From: Streptosporangium lutulentum
GTDB taxonomy: Bacteria; Actinomycetota; Actinomycetes; Streptosporangiales; Streptosporangiaceae
Assembly (NCBI RefSeq): GCF_030811455.1
Contig: NZ_JAUSQU010000001.1
Coordinates: 6,882,001-6,946,000 of the forward strand
Reading direction: 5' to 3'
Length of the DNA stretch: 64,000 nucleotides
The position numbers and the translations under genes were made by a program. The notes beneath the pieces are model-generated. The model saw only the letters and a list, made by a program, of their open reading frames with translations. It was not told where the DNA came from and searched no databases. This document shows, one piece after another, positions 28,097 through 36,022 of this stretch. Numbering within the stretch: the first letter of the stretch is position 1; every line of letters starts with the position of its first letter.

Positions 28097-28168
28097 CACC
28101 ACACCGGGCACCCTCGCACAGAGCACCCTCACACCGGGCACCCTCACACCGGGCACCCTCACACCGGG
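28097..28168. repeat. 15-base tandem repeat
   Basis: Three exact copies of CACCCTCACACCGGG (28124-28138, 28139-28153, 28154-28168) are preceded by one degenerate copy (28109-28123) and a partial copy (28097-28108). It lies between the GNAT start and the SepF-like stop. The units are contiguous with no spacers, so this is a minisatellite, not a CRISPR. Confidence 0.8.
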
Positions 28169-28191
28169 CCCGCCGCCACCCGGCCCTCCGT

Positions 28192-28548
28192 TCACCGCAC
28201 CTCGCCGACGTCCGATCCGCGGCCGGCCGTTCCCCGGGGCATCAGCAAGAACACCCTTGGAGCCAGACGGTCCATATCCCCGCCCCTGCCGAACACCAGG
28301 CCGGCGGCGAAGTCGACGAACTGCTTGGCCTCGCCGTTCGGCATCTTGGTGAGGTCCATCACCACGGGGACCCCCGTACGGAAGTAGTGCCCGACGTAGA
28401 GCGCCTCGTTGTAGGTCTGAGGACAGAGTGTCTTGAACACCGCACCAGTCTCCCCGCTCAGCGCCGGCAGTTCCATCTCATTGACGTGCCCAGCGCGTTG
28501 TCCCGGTTCCGGGCCTCTCCCCGGCGGTGGCCGACGTCGCCGGTTCAT
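28192..28548 (-). CDS. SepF-like protein
   Basis: A 118-residue protein whose residues about 38-104 match the SepF domain: LCPQTYNEALYVGHYFRTG, PVVMDLTKMP, then AKQFVDFAAGLVFG and a closing RVFLLMP. SepF links FtsZ to the membrane in actinobacteria. Here the N-terminal amphipathic membrane helix of true SepF is not evident; the first 22 residues are Arg/Pro/Gly-rich. It is therefore more likely a SepF-like paralogue than the division protein itself. The start is uncertain. Confidence 0.8.
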   Translation of the reverse strand: MNRRRRPPPGRGPEPGQRAGHVNEMELPALSGETGAVFKTLCPQTYNEALYVGHYFRTGVPVVMDLTKMPNGEAKQFVDFAAGLVFGRGGDMDRLAPRVFLLMPRGTAGRGSDVGEVR

Positions 28549-28679
28549 GTGCGGACGGTGGCAGCCACGTCAGATGTTCCCGGATCCGCTGGGGCACCCG
28601 CGGCTCTCCGCCGACGACCGTTTACCCTCTGCCGATGACCGTCACGATCGCGTGGCGGATCGCTCGTAAGGAGCATTCG

Positions 28680-29366
28680 ATGAGCATGCACGGCAGTGCG
28701 GTCGGCGACGGACCGATCCGGGTGGTGGTCGCCGACGACCAGGAACTGATCCGCGGCGGCTTCGCGATGATCCTCGACGCCCAGCCGGACATCCAGGTGG
28801 TCGCCGAGGCGGACGACGGGCACACCGCCGTCGCGGCCGTACGCGAACATCAGCCCGACGTCCTCCTCCTCGACATCCGCATGCCGCGTATGAACGGCAT
28901 CGAGGCGGCGACCGTGGTGTGCGCGGAGACCACGTGCCGGGTGCTCATGCTCACCACGTTCGACCAGGACGACTACGTCTACGACGCCCTGCACGCGGGG
29001 GCCAGCGGCTTCCTGCTCAAGGACGTGCGCCGCGCCGACCTCGTGCACGCCGTACAGGTGGTCGCCGCAGGGGAGTCGCTGCTCTCGCCCTCGATCACCC
29101 GGCGCCTGATCAGCGACATGGTGAGCAAAGGGCCACGGCGACAACCCGCGCCCACCGGACTGGACGTACTCACCGTCCGGGAGAAGGAGACGCTGGAGCT
29201 GCTCGGCCGCGGGCTCTCCAACGCGGAGATCGCCGCACACCTCGTCGTCAGCGAGCACACCGTGAAGACCCACGTGAGCAACGTGCTGTCCAAACTCGGC
29301 CTGCGCGACCGCGTCCAGGCCGTGATCCGCTCCTACGAGTCCGGTCTCATCCTTCCCGGAGAGTGA
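28680..29366 (+). CDS. Response regulator, NarL/LuxR family (orphan)
   Basis: A 228-residue two-domain regulator. The receiver (residues about 11-130) has the acidic pair VVADDQE, the phosphoacceptor aspartate in LLLDIRMPRMNG, the TTF switch residue region and KD in FLLKDVRRAD. The LuxR helix-turn-helix (about 160-220) is LTVREKETLELLGRGLSNAE, then HTVKTHVSNVLSKLGLRDR. The start has AAGGAG 6 bases before ATG 28680. No histidine kinase is adjacent; a kinase remnant lies convergently at 29470-29721. Confidence 0.92.
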   Translation: MSMHGSAVGDGPIRVVVADDQELIRGGFAMILDAQPDIQVVAEADDGHTAVAAVREHQPDVLLLDIRMPRMNGIEAATVVCAETTCRVLMLTTFDQDDYVYDALHAGASGFLLKDVRRADLVHAVQVVAAGESLLSPSITRRLISDMVSKGPRRQPAPTGLDVLTVREKETLELLGRGLSNAEIAAHLVVSEHTVKTHVSNVLSKLGLRDRVQAVIRSYESGLILPGE

Positions 29367-29469
29367 GTCCCTCCCGCATGGCTCTCGGCGACGCCCGTCC
29401 CCATGTCCTCCGGCGCGTGAGAGCCGGCCGGAGGATTCGGCCGTCGCGCCGACTCCGCGGCGGTCGCGA

Positions 29470-29721
29470 TCAGACGGACGGCGTGCGCGCGGCTGGGCCC
29501 CGGTCCGCGGTGCCCGGCATCCGGCGGAGCAGACTCCCCTGCGCGTGCGTGATGCCCCTGACGACCCAGGGAGTCGCGAAGACGATCGCCACCGGAAGCA
29601 CCAGCAGGGCATAAAGCGTTCTTCGCCATGTGTCGGCCGTGAACGGCATCCGCCACCAGGAAACCCTCGGCGATTTCGAGGGCAGGCGGGGATATAAGGA
29701 GTCCGGATCAATGGCGGACAC
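29470..29721 (-). pseudogene. Probable remnant of a sensor histidine kinase (N-terminus only)
   Basis: From GTG 29721, with AAGGAG 5 bases upstream, the frame codes 83 residues. The segment MPFTADTWRRTLYALLVLPVAIV is the typical start of the membrane sensor domain of actinobacterial kinases, but it passes after one helix into VVRGITHAQGSLLRRMPG and stops; no second hairpin, DHp or ATPase domain follows. Compare the intact kinase at 60176. It may instead be a genuine small membrane protein. The rest of the interval 29367-30006 holds no other gene I can support. Confidence 0.45.
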
Positions 29722-30006
29722 GTCATCTCCTTCGCCCCGATCACCGATTCGGCCCGGCACCGCCCACGACGCAAGGTCCGACAAGTCGCGCAGCGCCTTT
29801 GAACGACGTTCTTTTGAATCCATGTCCTTTCATCGGCGCGTGGCGGATTCGTTCGAATCGCTTCGCACCGGCGTCCGCCGCCCGGATTTCATGACGACGG
29901 TCATGCCCTTACGCCCCCCACACCGGCGGTGAGGTGGGCGGGGGCCACCGGTAACATTCCGCTCGCCTGGCCGATCCGGAACCGGTCCACAAGCAAGGAG
30001 CGCCTC

Positions 30007-30951
30007 GTGCGAGACATCACCGTGTTCAGCGGTAGTGCCCACCCCGAACTGGCCGCCGAAATCTGCTCTCACCTCGAAACGCCGCTCCATCCGGTCCGGG
30101 TCAAGCGTTTCGCGAACGACTGCCTGGAGGTGCAGCTACAGGCCAACTGCCGGGAACGGGACGTGTTTCTCATCCAGCCCCTTGTTCCGCCGGTTCAGGA
30201 GAACCTCGTCGAGCTGCTCCTCATGCTGGACGCCGCCAGGGGGGCCTCGGCGGCCAGGACGACCGTGGTGATGCCCCACTACGCCTACGCCCGATCGGAC
30301 AAGAAGGACGCCCCGCGCATCTCCATCGGGGGGCGCCTGGTCGCCGATCTCCTGGTGGCCGCCGGAGCCGGCCGGGTGCTGACCATGACCCTGCACTCGC
30401 CCCAGGTGCACGGTTTCTTCAGCGTCCCGGTCGACCATCTGCACGCCCTGCGCGAGCTGGCCTCGCACTTCCGTCAGTACGACCTCTCCAATACCGTCAT
30501 CGTCTCCCCCGACCTGGGAAACGCCAAGGAGGCCGCGGCCTTCGCCCGCCTCCTGGGAGTCGACGTCGCCATGGGCGCCAAGCAGCGGCTCAGCGACGAC
30601 CGCGTCACCATCAGCTCGATCATCGGTGACGTCGCGGGCAAGGACGTCATCGTCCTGGACGACGAGATCGCCAAGGGCACGACGGTCATCGAGCTTCTCG
30701 ACCGCCTCCGCGAACGCAAGGTCAACTCGGTACGCATCGCCTGCACCCATGGCCTCTTCACCGACGGAGCCATCGATCGCCTCGGTGACCAGCCCGATGT
30801 CGAGGAGATCGTCTGCACCAATACGGTGCCCCTGCCCGAGGCCAAGCCCGGCTCCAAGCTTCGCATCCTGTCGATCGCCCCCGCGCTGGCCGAGGCCATG
30901 CGCCGCATCCACGACGGCGAATCGGTCAGTGCTCTGTTTGACACCCCCTGA
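30007..30951 (+). CDS. Divergent ribose-phosphate diphosphokinase (PRPP synthetase paralogue)
   Basis: A 314-residue protein of PRPP-synthetase length, starting at GTG 30007 with AAGGAG upstream. Family marks are VVMPHYAYARSDKKD, RLVADLL, His130 in LHSPQVHGFFSVPVDHL, SPDLGNAKEAA, the catalytic-loop K192/R194 in AKQRLSDD and IIGDV. The ribose-5-phosphate loop, normally DDxxDTxGT, reads DDEIAKGTT (218-226). So it is a divergent branch that may use ATP and ribose-5-phosphate, or a related sugar phosphate. It is followed by a DUF574 methyltransferase 55 bases on. Confidence 0.85.
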   Translation: MRDITVFSGSAHPELAAEICSHLETPLHPVRVKRFANDCLEVQLQANCRERDVFLIQPLVPPVQENLVELLLMLDAARGASAARTTVVMPHYAYARSDKKDAPRISIGGRLVADLLVAAGAGRVLTMTLHSPQVHGFFSVPVDHLHALRELASHFRQYDLSNTVIVSPDLGNAKEAAAFARLLGVDVAMGAKQRLSDDRVTISSIIGDVAGKDVIVLDDEIAKGTTVIELLDRLRERKVNSVRIACTHGLFTDGAIDRLGDQPDVEEIVCTNTVPLPEAKPGSKLRILSIAPALAEAMRRIHDGESVSALFDTP

Positions 30952-31006
30952 CCCATGCGGACGGGTCATAATACAAGTCTGATTACTCCATTAAAGGACG
31001 GCATAA

Positions 31007-31816
31007 ATGGAAACGGAACAGGCACCGGCAGGGATCGATCCGACCGTTCCAAGCGTTGCCCGCATCTATGACTACCTTCTCGGCGGTAAGGACAATTTCG
31101 CCTCCGATCGGGCGGCGGCCGACAAGCTCATCGAGCTCACGCCGAATGTCAGGGAGGGCGTCCAGGCCAATCGGCGTTTCCTCAGCCGTGCCGTGAACCT
31201 GCTGGTGGAGGCGGGAGTCCGCCAGTTCCTCGACATCGGCGCCGGCCTGCCCACCCAGGAGAACGTGCATCAGGTGGCCCTGCGCGTGGCACCCGACGCC
31301 CGTGTCGTCTACGTCGACAACGACCCGATCGTGCTCACCCACGGACGCGCCCTTCTCGCGGACAACGGGCAGACCATCGTCGTGGACGGCGACCTGAGAG
31401 ATCCCAAGGCCATCCTCGATGACCCGCGGATCCGCGAGCACATCGACTTCGACCAGCCGGTGGGCCTGCTCATGCTCGCCGTGCTGCACTTCATCCCCTC
31501 CGACGACGTCGCCCAGAGCGTCGTCACGACCCTGCGGGACCATCTGGCTCCCGGCAGCGGCATGGTGATCAGCCACCTCTCCTTCGGAGACCTCGACGAG
31601 GACAAGCTGCGCGAGGGCCGCGAGCTCTACACCCGTACGTCCGCGGGTTCCGCGACGCCCCGTCCCCGGGCGGAGATCCTGCGCTTCTTCGACGGATTCG
31701 AGCTCGTGGAGCCCGGCCTGGTGCCCACCGAGGACTGGCGTCCGGAGACGGACCTGCCCGCCCTTCCCCGGCTCCCCGGCGTCAACGGATACAGCGGCGT
31801 GGGTCTGCTCCGTTAG
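31007..31816 (+). CDS. SAM-dependent methyltransferase, DUF574 family
   Basis: A 269-residue protein. The hallmark start PSVARIYDYLLGGKDNFASD is present, then the SAM-binding FLDIGAGLPTQENVHQVA at about residues 75-92, VVYVDNDPIVLTHG and the GLLMLAVLHF strand. DUF574 proteins are abundant in mycelial actinomycetes, often next to regulatory conservon-like genes; the methyl acceptor is unknown. AAAGGAC precedes ATG 31007. Its last 4 bases overlap the convergent hydrolase. Confidence 0.93.
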   Translation: METEQAPAGIDPTVPSVARIYDYLLGGKDNFASDRAAADKLIELTPNVREGVQANRRFLSRAVNLLVEAGVRQFLDIGAGLPTQENVHQVALRVAPDARVVYVDNDPIVLTHGRALLADNGQTIVVDGDLRDPKAILDDPRIREHIDFDQPVGLLMLAVLHFIPSDDVAQSVVTTLRDHLAPGSGMVISHLSFGDLDEDKLREGRELYTRTSAGSATPRPRAEILRFFDGFELVEPGLVPTEDWRPETDLPALPRLPGVNGYSGVGLLR

Positions 31817-32727
31817 ACGTCCGTGGTGGCGGGCCTTCCCCACAGGCGGCGCAGGAAGGCGGTGGTGGCCTCGGCCGCCTGGGTGACGTGGGGTTCCACG
31901 TCGTACAGATCGATGTGCCGGTCGCAGTCCAGCCAGACGATCTCCTTGTCCCCGCCGGTGTTCTCGTACAACTCCGCGGCGAGGTCCGGCGAGCAGTAGG
32001 CGTCGGCCTTCCCGTGGACGACGAGAAGGGGCGTGTCGGCGAGCAGCGGCGCGGCGCCGAGCGCGTCGAAGGTCATCAACGAGTGGAGCGATCCTCTCGT
32101 CACCCGGCTCTCCCAGTGTGACGAGGCGGATCGGGCCGTGCCGTAGTAGGCGTACGGCTCGTCACCCCCCATCGCGGCCTCGCCTCCGGACGGGGCCACC
32201 ACCGGCAGATACTCGTCGTAGCGGTCCAGGAACGATGCGAGTGCCGCCCGGTAGGGACCGTGTCCCATCTGCCGGGCGAACCACGCCGGGCTGTTGTAGG
32301 CGCCGGCGATGCCCGCCACGGCCTTCACCCTGGGGTCCTCCGCGGCCGCGCGCACCGCGTATCCACCCCCCAGGCACACCCCGACCAGGCCGATCCGGTC
32401 CGGGTCGACCTCATCCCGCGCCGCCAGCATGCCGACCGCCGCCCGCAGGTCGGCCAGCTTGCCCTGGCTGTCCTCGTGTCCCCGCCGGCCCCCGCTCTCC
32501 CCGAAGCCGCGGTGGTCGAGGGCGAGGGTGGCGAAGCCGTCCCGGGCGAGCCGGTCGGCGTACACCCCGGCGACCTGGTCCTTGACGCCGGTGAACGGCC
32601 CGGTGAGGGCGACGGCGGGCACGGGCCCGCCGGCCTCGGGAAGCCGGAGCGTGCCGACCAGCTCGACGCCCTCGCTGACGAATCTGACCTTCTCCTCGCG
32701 GATGCCTCCGCGCCCACGGTCGTCCAT
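31813..32727 (-). CDS. Alpha/beta hydrolase (dienelactone hydrolase-like)
   Basis: A 304-residue hydrolase. The N-terminal sandwich VRFVSEGVELVGTLRLPE is followed by VALTGPFTGVKDQ, LDHRGFGESGG, and the nucleophile elbow GVCLGGGYAV, in which the nucleophile position is Cys, as in dienelactone hydrolases. The acid lies in VVHGKADAYCSP and the histidine in DRHIDLYD. ATG 32727 follows GAGGAC. It is 31 bases downstream of the MBL gene on the same strand, so the two are probably one operon. Confidence 0.87.
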   Translation of the reverse strand: MDDRGRGGIREEKVRFVSEGVELVGTLRLPEAGGPVPAVALTGPFTGVKDQVAGVYADRLARDGFATLALDHRGFGESGGRRGHEDSQGKLADLRAAVGMLAARDEVDPDRIGLVGVCLGGGYAVRAAAEDPRVKAVAGIAGAYNSPAWFARQMGHGPYRAALASFLDRYDEYLPVVAPSGGEAAMGGDEPYAYYGTARSASSHWESRVTRGSLHSLMTFDALGAAPLLADTPLLVVHGKADAYCSPDLAAELYENTGGDKEIVWLDCDRHIDLYDVEPHVTQAAEATTAFLRRLWGRPATTDV

Positions 32728-32758
32728 GTCCTCATCCTTCACGTGTTCGGTCGGGTGT

Positions 32759-33595
32759 TCAGGCGGGCACGGCCCGCGCGGCCAGTTCCGTGGCCACGGC
32801 ATCGGCGCCCAGGCCGATCAGCCAGGCCAGTGGCGCGTCCGGCAGGAAGCGGGTCATCACGTCGGTCAGTTCCCGCTTCTGCGGGTCGGTGAGGGTGGCG
32901 GCGCCCCCGGCGATCCTCCGCACCGCCTCCCGGTACATCAGCAGATACCGTCGCTGCTCATCCAGCAGTGCGCGCCCCCGCGGCGCACCGTGGCCGGGAT
33001 ACAGCCGCACGCCGTTCAACTCTCCGGTCAACCGGTCCAGCGCGTCCAGCCACCGGCCGGTGTGCCCGTCGGCGGTGTAGGAATGCACGCCGTCGAAGGC
33101 GAGGTCACCGATGAAGGCCTCCCGCCGCGAACCCGCGTGGACGAGAAGGTAGGAGTCGGCGTGGCTCTCCGCCGCGCCGAGACCGTGCACCTCGACGCGC
33201 AGCCCGCCGACCTCCACGACCTCTCCGGACGCCAGGGGGTGGTCGGGAACCCGATACCGGTCGGGCCACTCGTCGCCGTAAAGCGGCTGCCACTGCTCCC
33301 GCTTCGGCAGCGCGATCTCACCGATCGTCTCCGCGACGGCGGCCGTGGCGTAGACCGGCACGTCATCGCCCGCCACGTAGGGCAGGCCGTTGAAATGATC
33401 GGGGTGGGCGTGGGTCACGAACGCCGCCAGCAGCGGCTTTCGCAGCGCGGCCAGCCGTGCGGCCAACGCCCGCGCGTCCGACACGAGCAGGTTGGCGTCC
33501 ACGAGGACGACCCCGTCCTCGCACTCCAGCAGATAGCTGTTGGCGAAGATGCCCGGCTCGGCGGCGGTGTAGGGGTGAACTCTGAGATCGGTCAT
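32759..33595 (-). CDS. MBL fold metallo-hydrolase
   Basis: A 278-residue protein. The metal motif HxHxDH is THAHPDHFNG at about residues 60-69; a second histidine is in GAAESHADSYLL, the bridging aspartate in FIGDLAFDG and the last histidine in LYPGHGAPRG. The class B pattern fits a glyoxalase-II or lactonase-like enzyme of unknown substrate. Divergent from the HxlR regulator at 33718, whose operator probably lies between. Confidence 0.9.
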   Translation of the reverse strand: MTDLRVHPYTAAEPGIFANSYLLECEDGVVLVDANLLVSDARALAARLAALRKPLLAAFVTHAHPDHFNGLPYVAGDDVPVYATAAVAETIGEIALPKREQWQPLYGDEWPDRYRVPDHPLASGEVVEVGGLRVEVHGLGAAESHADSYLLVHAGSRREAFIGDLAFDGVHSYTADGHTGRWLDALDRLTGELNGVRLYPGHGAPRGRALLDEQRRYLLMYREAVRRIAGGAATLTDPQKRELTDVMTRFLPDAPLAWLIGLGADAVATELAARAVPA

Positions 33596-33664
33596 GGTGG
33601 GGGGACCCCTTCGGCGCGTATCGTTGATCTCGACGCTAGGCGGGGCCGGATTCACTGACCAGAA

Positions 33665-33680
33665 GGCACCTTTCGGTGCC
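33665..33680. promoter_or_regulatory. Dyad in the MBL/HxlR divergent promoter region
   Basis: A perfect 6-base inverted repeat GGCACC-TTTC-GGTGCC, centred 45 bases before the HxlR start and 78 bases before the MBL start. Position and symmetry suit an HxlR-type operator. Confidence 0.5.
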
Positions 33681-33717
33681 CATGCCCGGCCGGCGGCCGG
33701 GGCGACGAGGAGGTCTG

Positions 33718-34053
33718 ATGGCGCTGGTGATCCCGGACGTGCTGGAGGAGAGCTGCTCGACCCGGCAGGCTCTCGAACGGCTGGCCGCGAAGTGGCGGGT
33801 GCTCGTGATCTACGCGCTTCTGGCCGGCCCGCAACGGCACGCCGAGCTGCGCCGCCGGTTGCCCGACATCACGCAGAAGGTGCTGACCGAGACGCTGCGC
33901 GGGATGGAGTCCGACGGGCTGGTCGAGCGGCGGGTCCTGAAGGAGACCGCACCGCAGCACGTCGAGTACTCCCTGACCGCCCTGGGAAAGACCCTGCAGG
34001 AACCGCTGGCCGCGATCTGCGACTGGGCTGCGGCACAGGCCGCCTCCCGCTGA
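33718..34053 (+). CDS. HxlR family transcriptional regulator
   Basis: A 111-residue winged-helix protein with the HxlR pattern: CSTRQALERLAAKWRVLVIY, HAELRRRLPDITQKVLTETL and the wing LVERRVLKETAPQHVEYSLT. A cysteine near the start (CSTR) is the usual redox- or electrophile-sensing position. ATG 33718 follows GAGGAGG. It likely controls the divergent MBL and hydrolase operon. Confidence 0.93.
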   Translation: MALVIPDVLEESCSTRQALERLAAKWRVLVIYALLAGPQRHAELRRRLPDITQKVLTETLRGMESDGLVERRVLKETAPQHVEYSLTALGKTLQEPLAAICDWAAAQAASR

Positions 34054-34462
34054 CCCCGGTGCTCTTCGCGCGAAACGTCCCGGCCCCGGGCTCTCCGCCT
34101 TTCCCGTTCCGGCCCGCGGCGGGTGCCGGAGGGGAGGGCGGACGCACGGCCGGACGACCTCCGCGCGTCGAGTCACGGCCGTACGGCCAAAAGACCGAAA
34201 GATCCGCGCCAATAATCCCGCAACGCCGCAAAAATCCCATTCACCCGGCCGGGAGCACCGCCTAGGCTTTGTACGGAACGACACTCCGCGAGCGCGTCAC
34301 GCGACGGCCGGTGACGGCCGCCGGGACGCTCCAGCCGGATGGCGCGGGGACGGGGAAGCCCGGCCTGGCAGGTCGATCGCATCGAACCTCACCGTTTGAT
34401 CCGTTGCCATGTGACGAAATACACCGACAAGCACCCCAAACGATTGATCTATGGAGTATTAA
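34054..34462. other. Intergenic region, 409 bases
   Basis: I find no supported gene here. The final 90 bases before the oxidoreductase are less GC-rich than the rest and presumably hold its promoter; the ribosome site GGAG lies at 34453-34456. No hairpin terminator or RNA gene is evident. Confidence 0.4.
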
Positions 34463-35329
34463 GTGCAAATAGGCGTGAACGTCCCCAACTTCGGTCCGGG
34501 CACCAATCCGGACACGCTAGAGCGGTGGGCGCTGGTCGCCGAGGGGCTCGGCTTCGACCTGCTCATGGTGTCCGACCACGTGACGGTGACTCCCGACGTC
34601 GCCACGCAGTATCCGGCGCCGTTCTACGAGCCGTTCACCACGCTCGCGTGGCTGGCGGGCATCACGAAGCGGATCCGGATCGGCACCACGGTCCTGATCA
34701 TGCCGTACCGGCATCCGCTGCTGACCGCCCGCATGGCGGCGAACCTCCACCTGCTCAGCGGGGGAAGGTTCGTCCTCGGCGTCGGCGTGGGATGGGCGCG
34801 GCAGGAGTTCGAGGCACTGGGACTGCCGTTCCAGCGACGCGGCGCGATGACCGACGACTACCTCGCGGCGGTGCGCGCCCACTGGAACCAGGACGTCGCC
34901 GAGCATCACGGGCCGTTCGCCGACTTCACCGACGTCCACACGACGCCCCGGCCGTCCGGGCTGCCGATCTGGATCGGCGGCAACAGCGGCGCGGCCATGC
35001 GCCGCGCGATCCGGTACGGCGACGCCTGGCATCCCATCAGCTTCACCATGCCCTGGTTCCGGGAGGCACTGACCCGCCTGCGGGCCGAAGGGCAGGTCGC
35101 CCTCGCCCCGCGGATAAAGCTGCGCATCACCGACACGCCTCTCACCGCCGAGGACCGGCCGGCGGGCGAGGGCACGCTCGATCAGGTCCGTGCCGACCTG
35201 CGGGAGCTGCGGGACCTCGGCGCCGAGAGCGTCGTCCTGGACCCGTTCGGCGGCGACCCCGAGGAGACCTTCCACCCCGAGCGTCACTGGAGCGATCTGG
35301 CCACCGTCGCCGCCGCCCTGAAGGAGTAG
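34463..35329 (+). CDS. LLM class F420-dependent oxidoreductase (TIGR03619-like)
   Basis: A 288-residue luciferase-like TIM-barrel protein starting at GTG 34463, 6 bases after GGAG. Typical elements: GVNVPNFGPGTNPDTLERWA, FDLLMVSDHVTVTPDV, the GRFVLGVGVGWARQEFEALG block and PIWIGGNSGAAMRRAIRYGD. These match the TIGR03619 group using deazaflavin F420. Substrate unknown. It is not similar enough to the gene at 9316 to be a recent duplicate. Confidence 0.9.
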   Translation: MQIGVNVPNFGPGTNPDTLERWALVAEGLGFDLLMVSDHVTVTPDVATQYPAPFYEPFTTLAWLAGITKRIRIGTTVLIMPYRHPLLTARMAANLHLLSGGRFVLGVGVGWARQEFEALGLPFQRRGAMTDDYLAAVRAHWNQDVAEHHGPFADFTDVHTTPRPSGLPIWIGGNSGAAMRRAIRYGDAWHPISFTMPWFREALTRLRAEGQVALAPRIKLRITDTPLTAEDRPAGEGTLDQVRADLRELRDLGAESVVLDPFGGDPEETFHPERHWSDLATVAAALKE

Positions 35330-35413
35330 GGCGTCACACGCCGGCGGCCTCGGCGAGGTCGCCGGAGATGTCCGGGCTCACGACGCGCCCGGTCCGGTCG
35401 ATACGCCGGAACG

Positions 35414-35818
35414 TCATCGATAACGGAAGCCGTCGAGGAAGCGCCGGAAAACCCCGCCGATCCGGGGCAGGGGCGGGGCCGGAGGCGGCGCCACCGAGCG
35501 TTGCCGGGCGATGGGCCGGTCGTAGTCGGTCCGCACGATGGCGTCGAGAGCCTGCTGCTCGTCGAAGTCCTCGGACCCTTCGATGACGGGCACGAAACCG
35601 ACCAGCATGCCGTTCCGCATCACCTGGGCTTCGAGGCCCGCCGTGCCGTCGGTGTCCCATTCCGCCTCACGCCCGTCGGGCAGTGACACGCGTATCCCGA
35701 ACTGATACACGCCGACCCTCGCCAGCTGGGCGTTCACACCACGCTCGCGCAACGCGTCAACGATCCGTCGTGCCCGGTTCTCTTCCACCTCTCCCAAGAT
35801 AGCTCCGCCGGAGCACAT
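35414..35818 (-). CDS. Conserved hypothetical protein
   Basis: A 134-residue protein. The N-terminal half has the sequence ENRARRIVDALRERGVNAQL followed by a beta pattern (VGVYQFGIRVSLPDGREAEW) like a small alpha/beta domain that binds or senses a ligand. The C-terminus is Pro- and Arg-rich (VAPPPAPPLPR). I do not recognise a named family. The start is uncertain: TTG or GTG codons up to about 10 residues inside ATG 35818 also have purine-rich upstream sequence. Confidence 0.65.
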   Translation of the reverse strand: MCSGGAILGEVEENRARRIVDALRERGVNAQLARVGVYQFGIRVSLPDGREAEWDTDGTAGLEAQVMRNGMLVGFVPVIEGSEDFDEQQALDAIVRTDYDRPIARQRSVAPPPAPPLPRIGGVFRRFLDGFRYR

Positions 35819-35903
35819 CCGCTTTCATGATCATGACCGAACGCGGCCGACGCCGATCACCAAGCCGCTGACACCTTCCACTTCGAACCTTCTGCGATGT
35901 AAC

Positions 35904-35969
35904 ACATTCGAAATGTAGGCATAACGCCCGTAATGCACCCTTCTGTGTGATCATCCCTGTGTGATCATC
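35904..35969 (+). promoter_or_regulatory. Dyad and tandem 13-base repeats upstream of the amidase gene
   Basis: A perfect dyad ACATT-CGA-AATGT (35904-35916) is followed by two direct copies of CTGTGTGATCATC (35943-35955 and 35957-35969) spaced 14 bases apart, 54 bases before the amidase start. The region is AT-richer than average. Duplicated sites on nearly one helical turn and a half suggest a regulator binding site. Confidence 0.5.
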
Positions 35970-36022
35970 GTTTTCTCGGGCTCCGCCTCCGAGATTGGGA
36001 CCCACCTAAGGACGTGCGCGTC

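Noticed and set aside
28097-28168. Short repeats considered as a CRISPR array
   Set aside because: The 15-base units are directly adjacent with no spacers, and there are no cas genes in the window.
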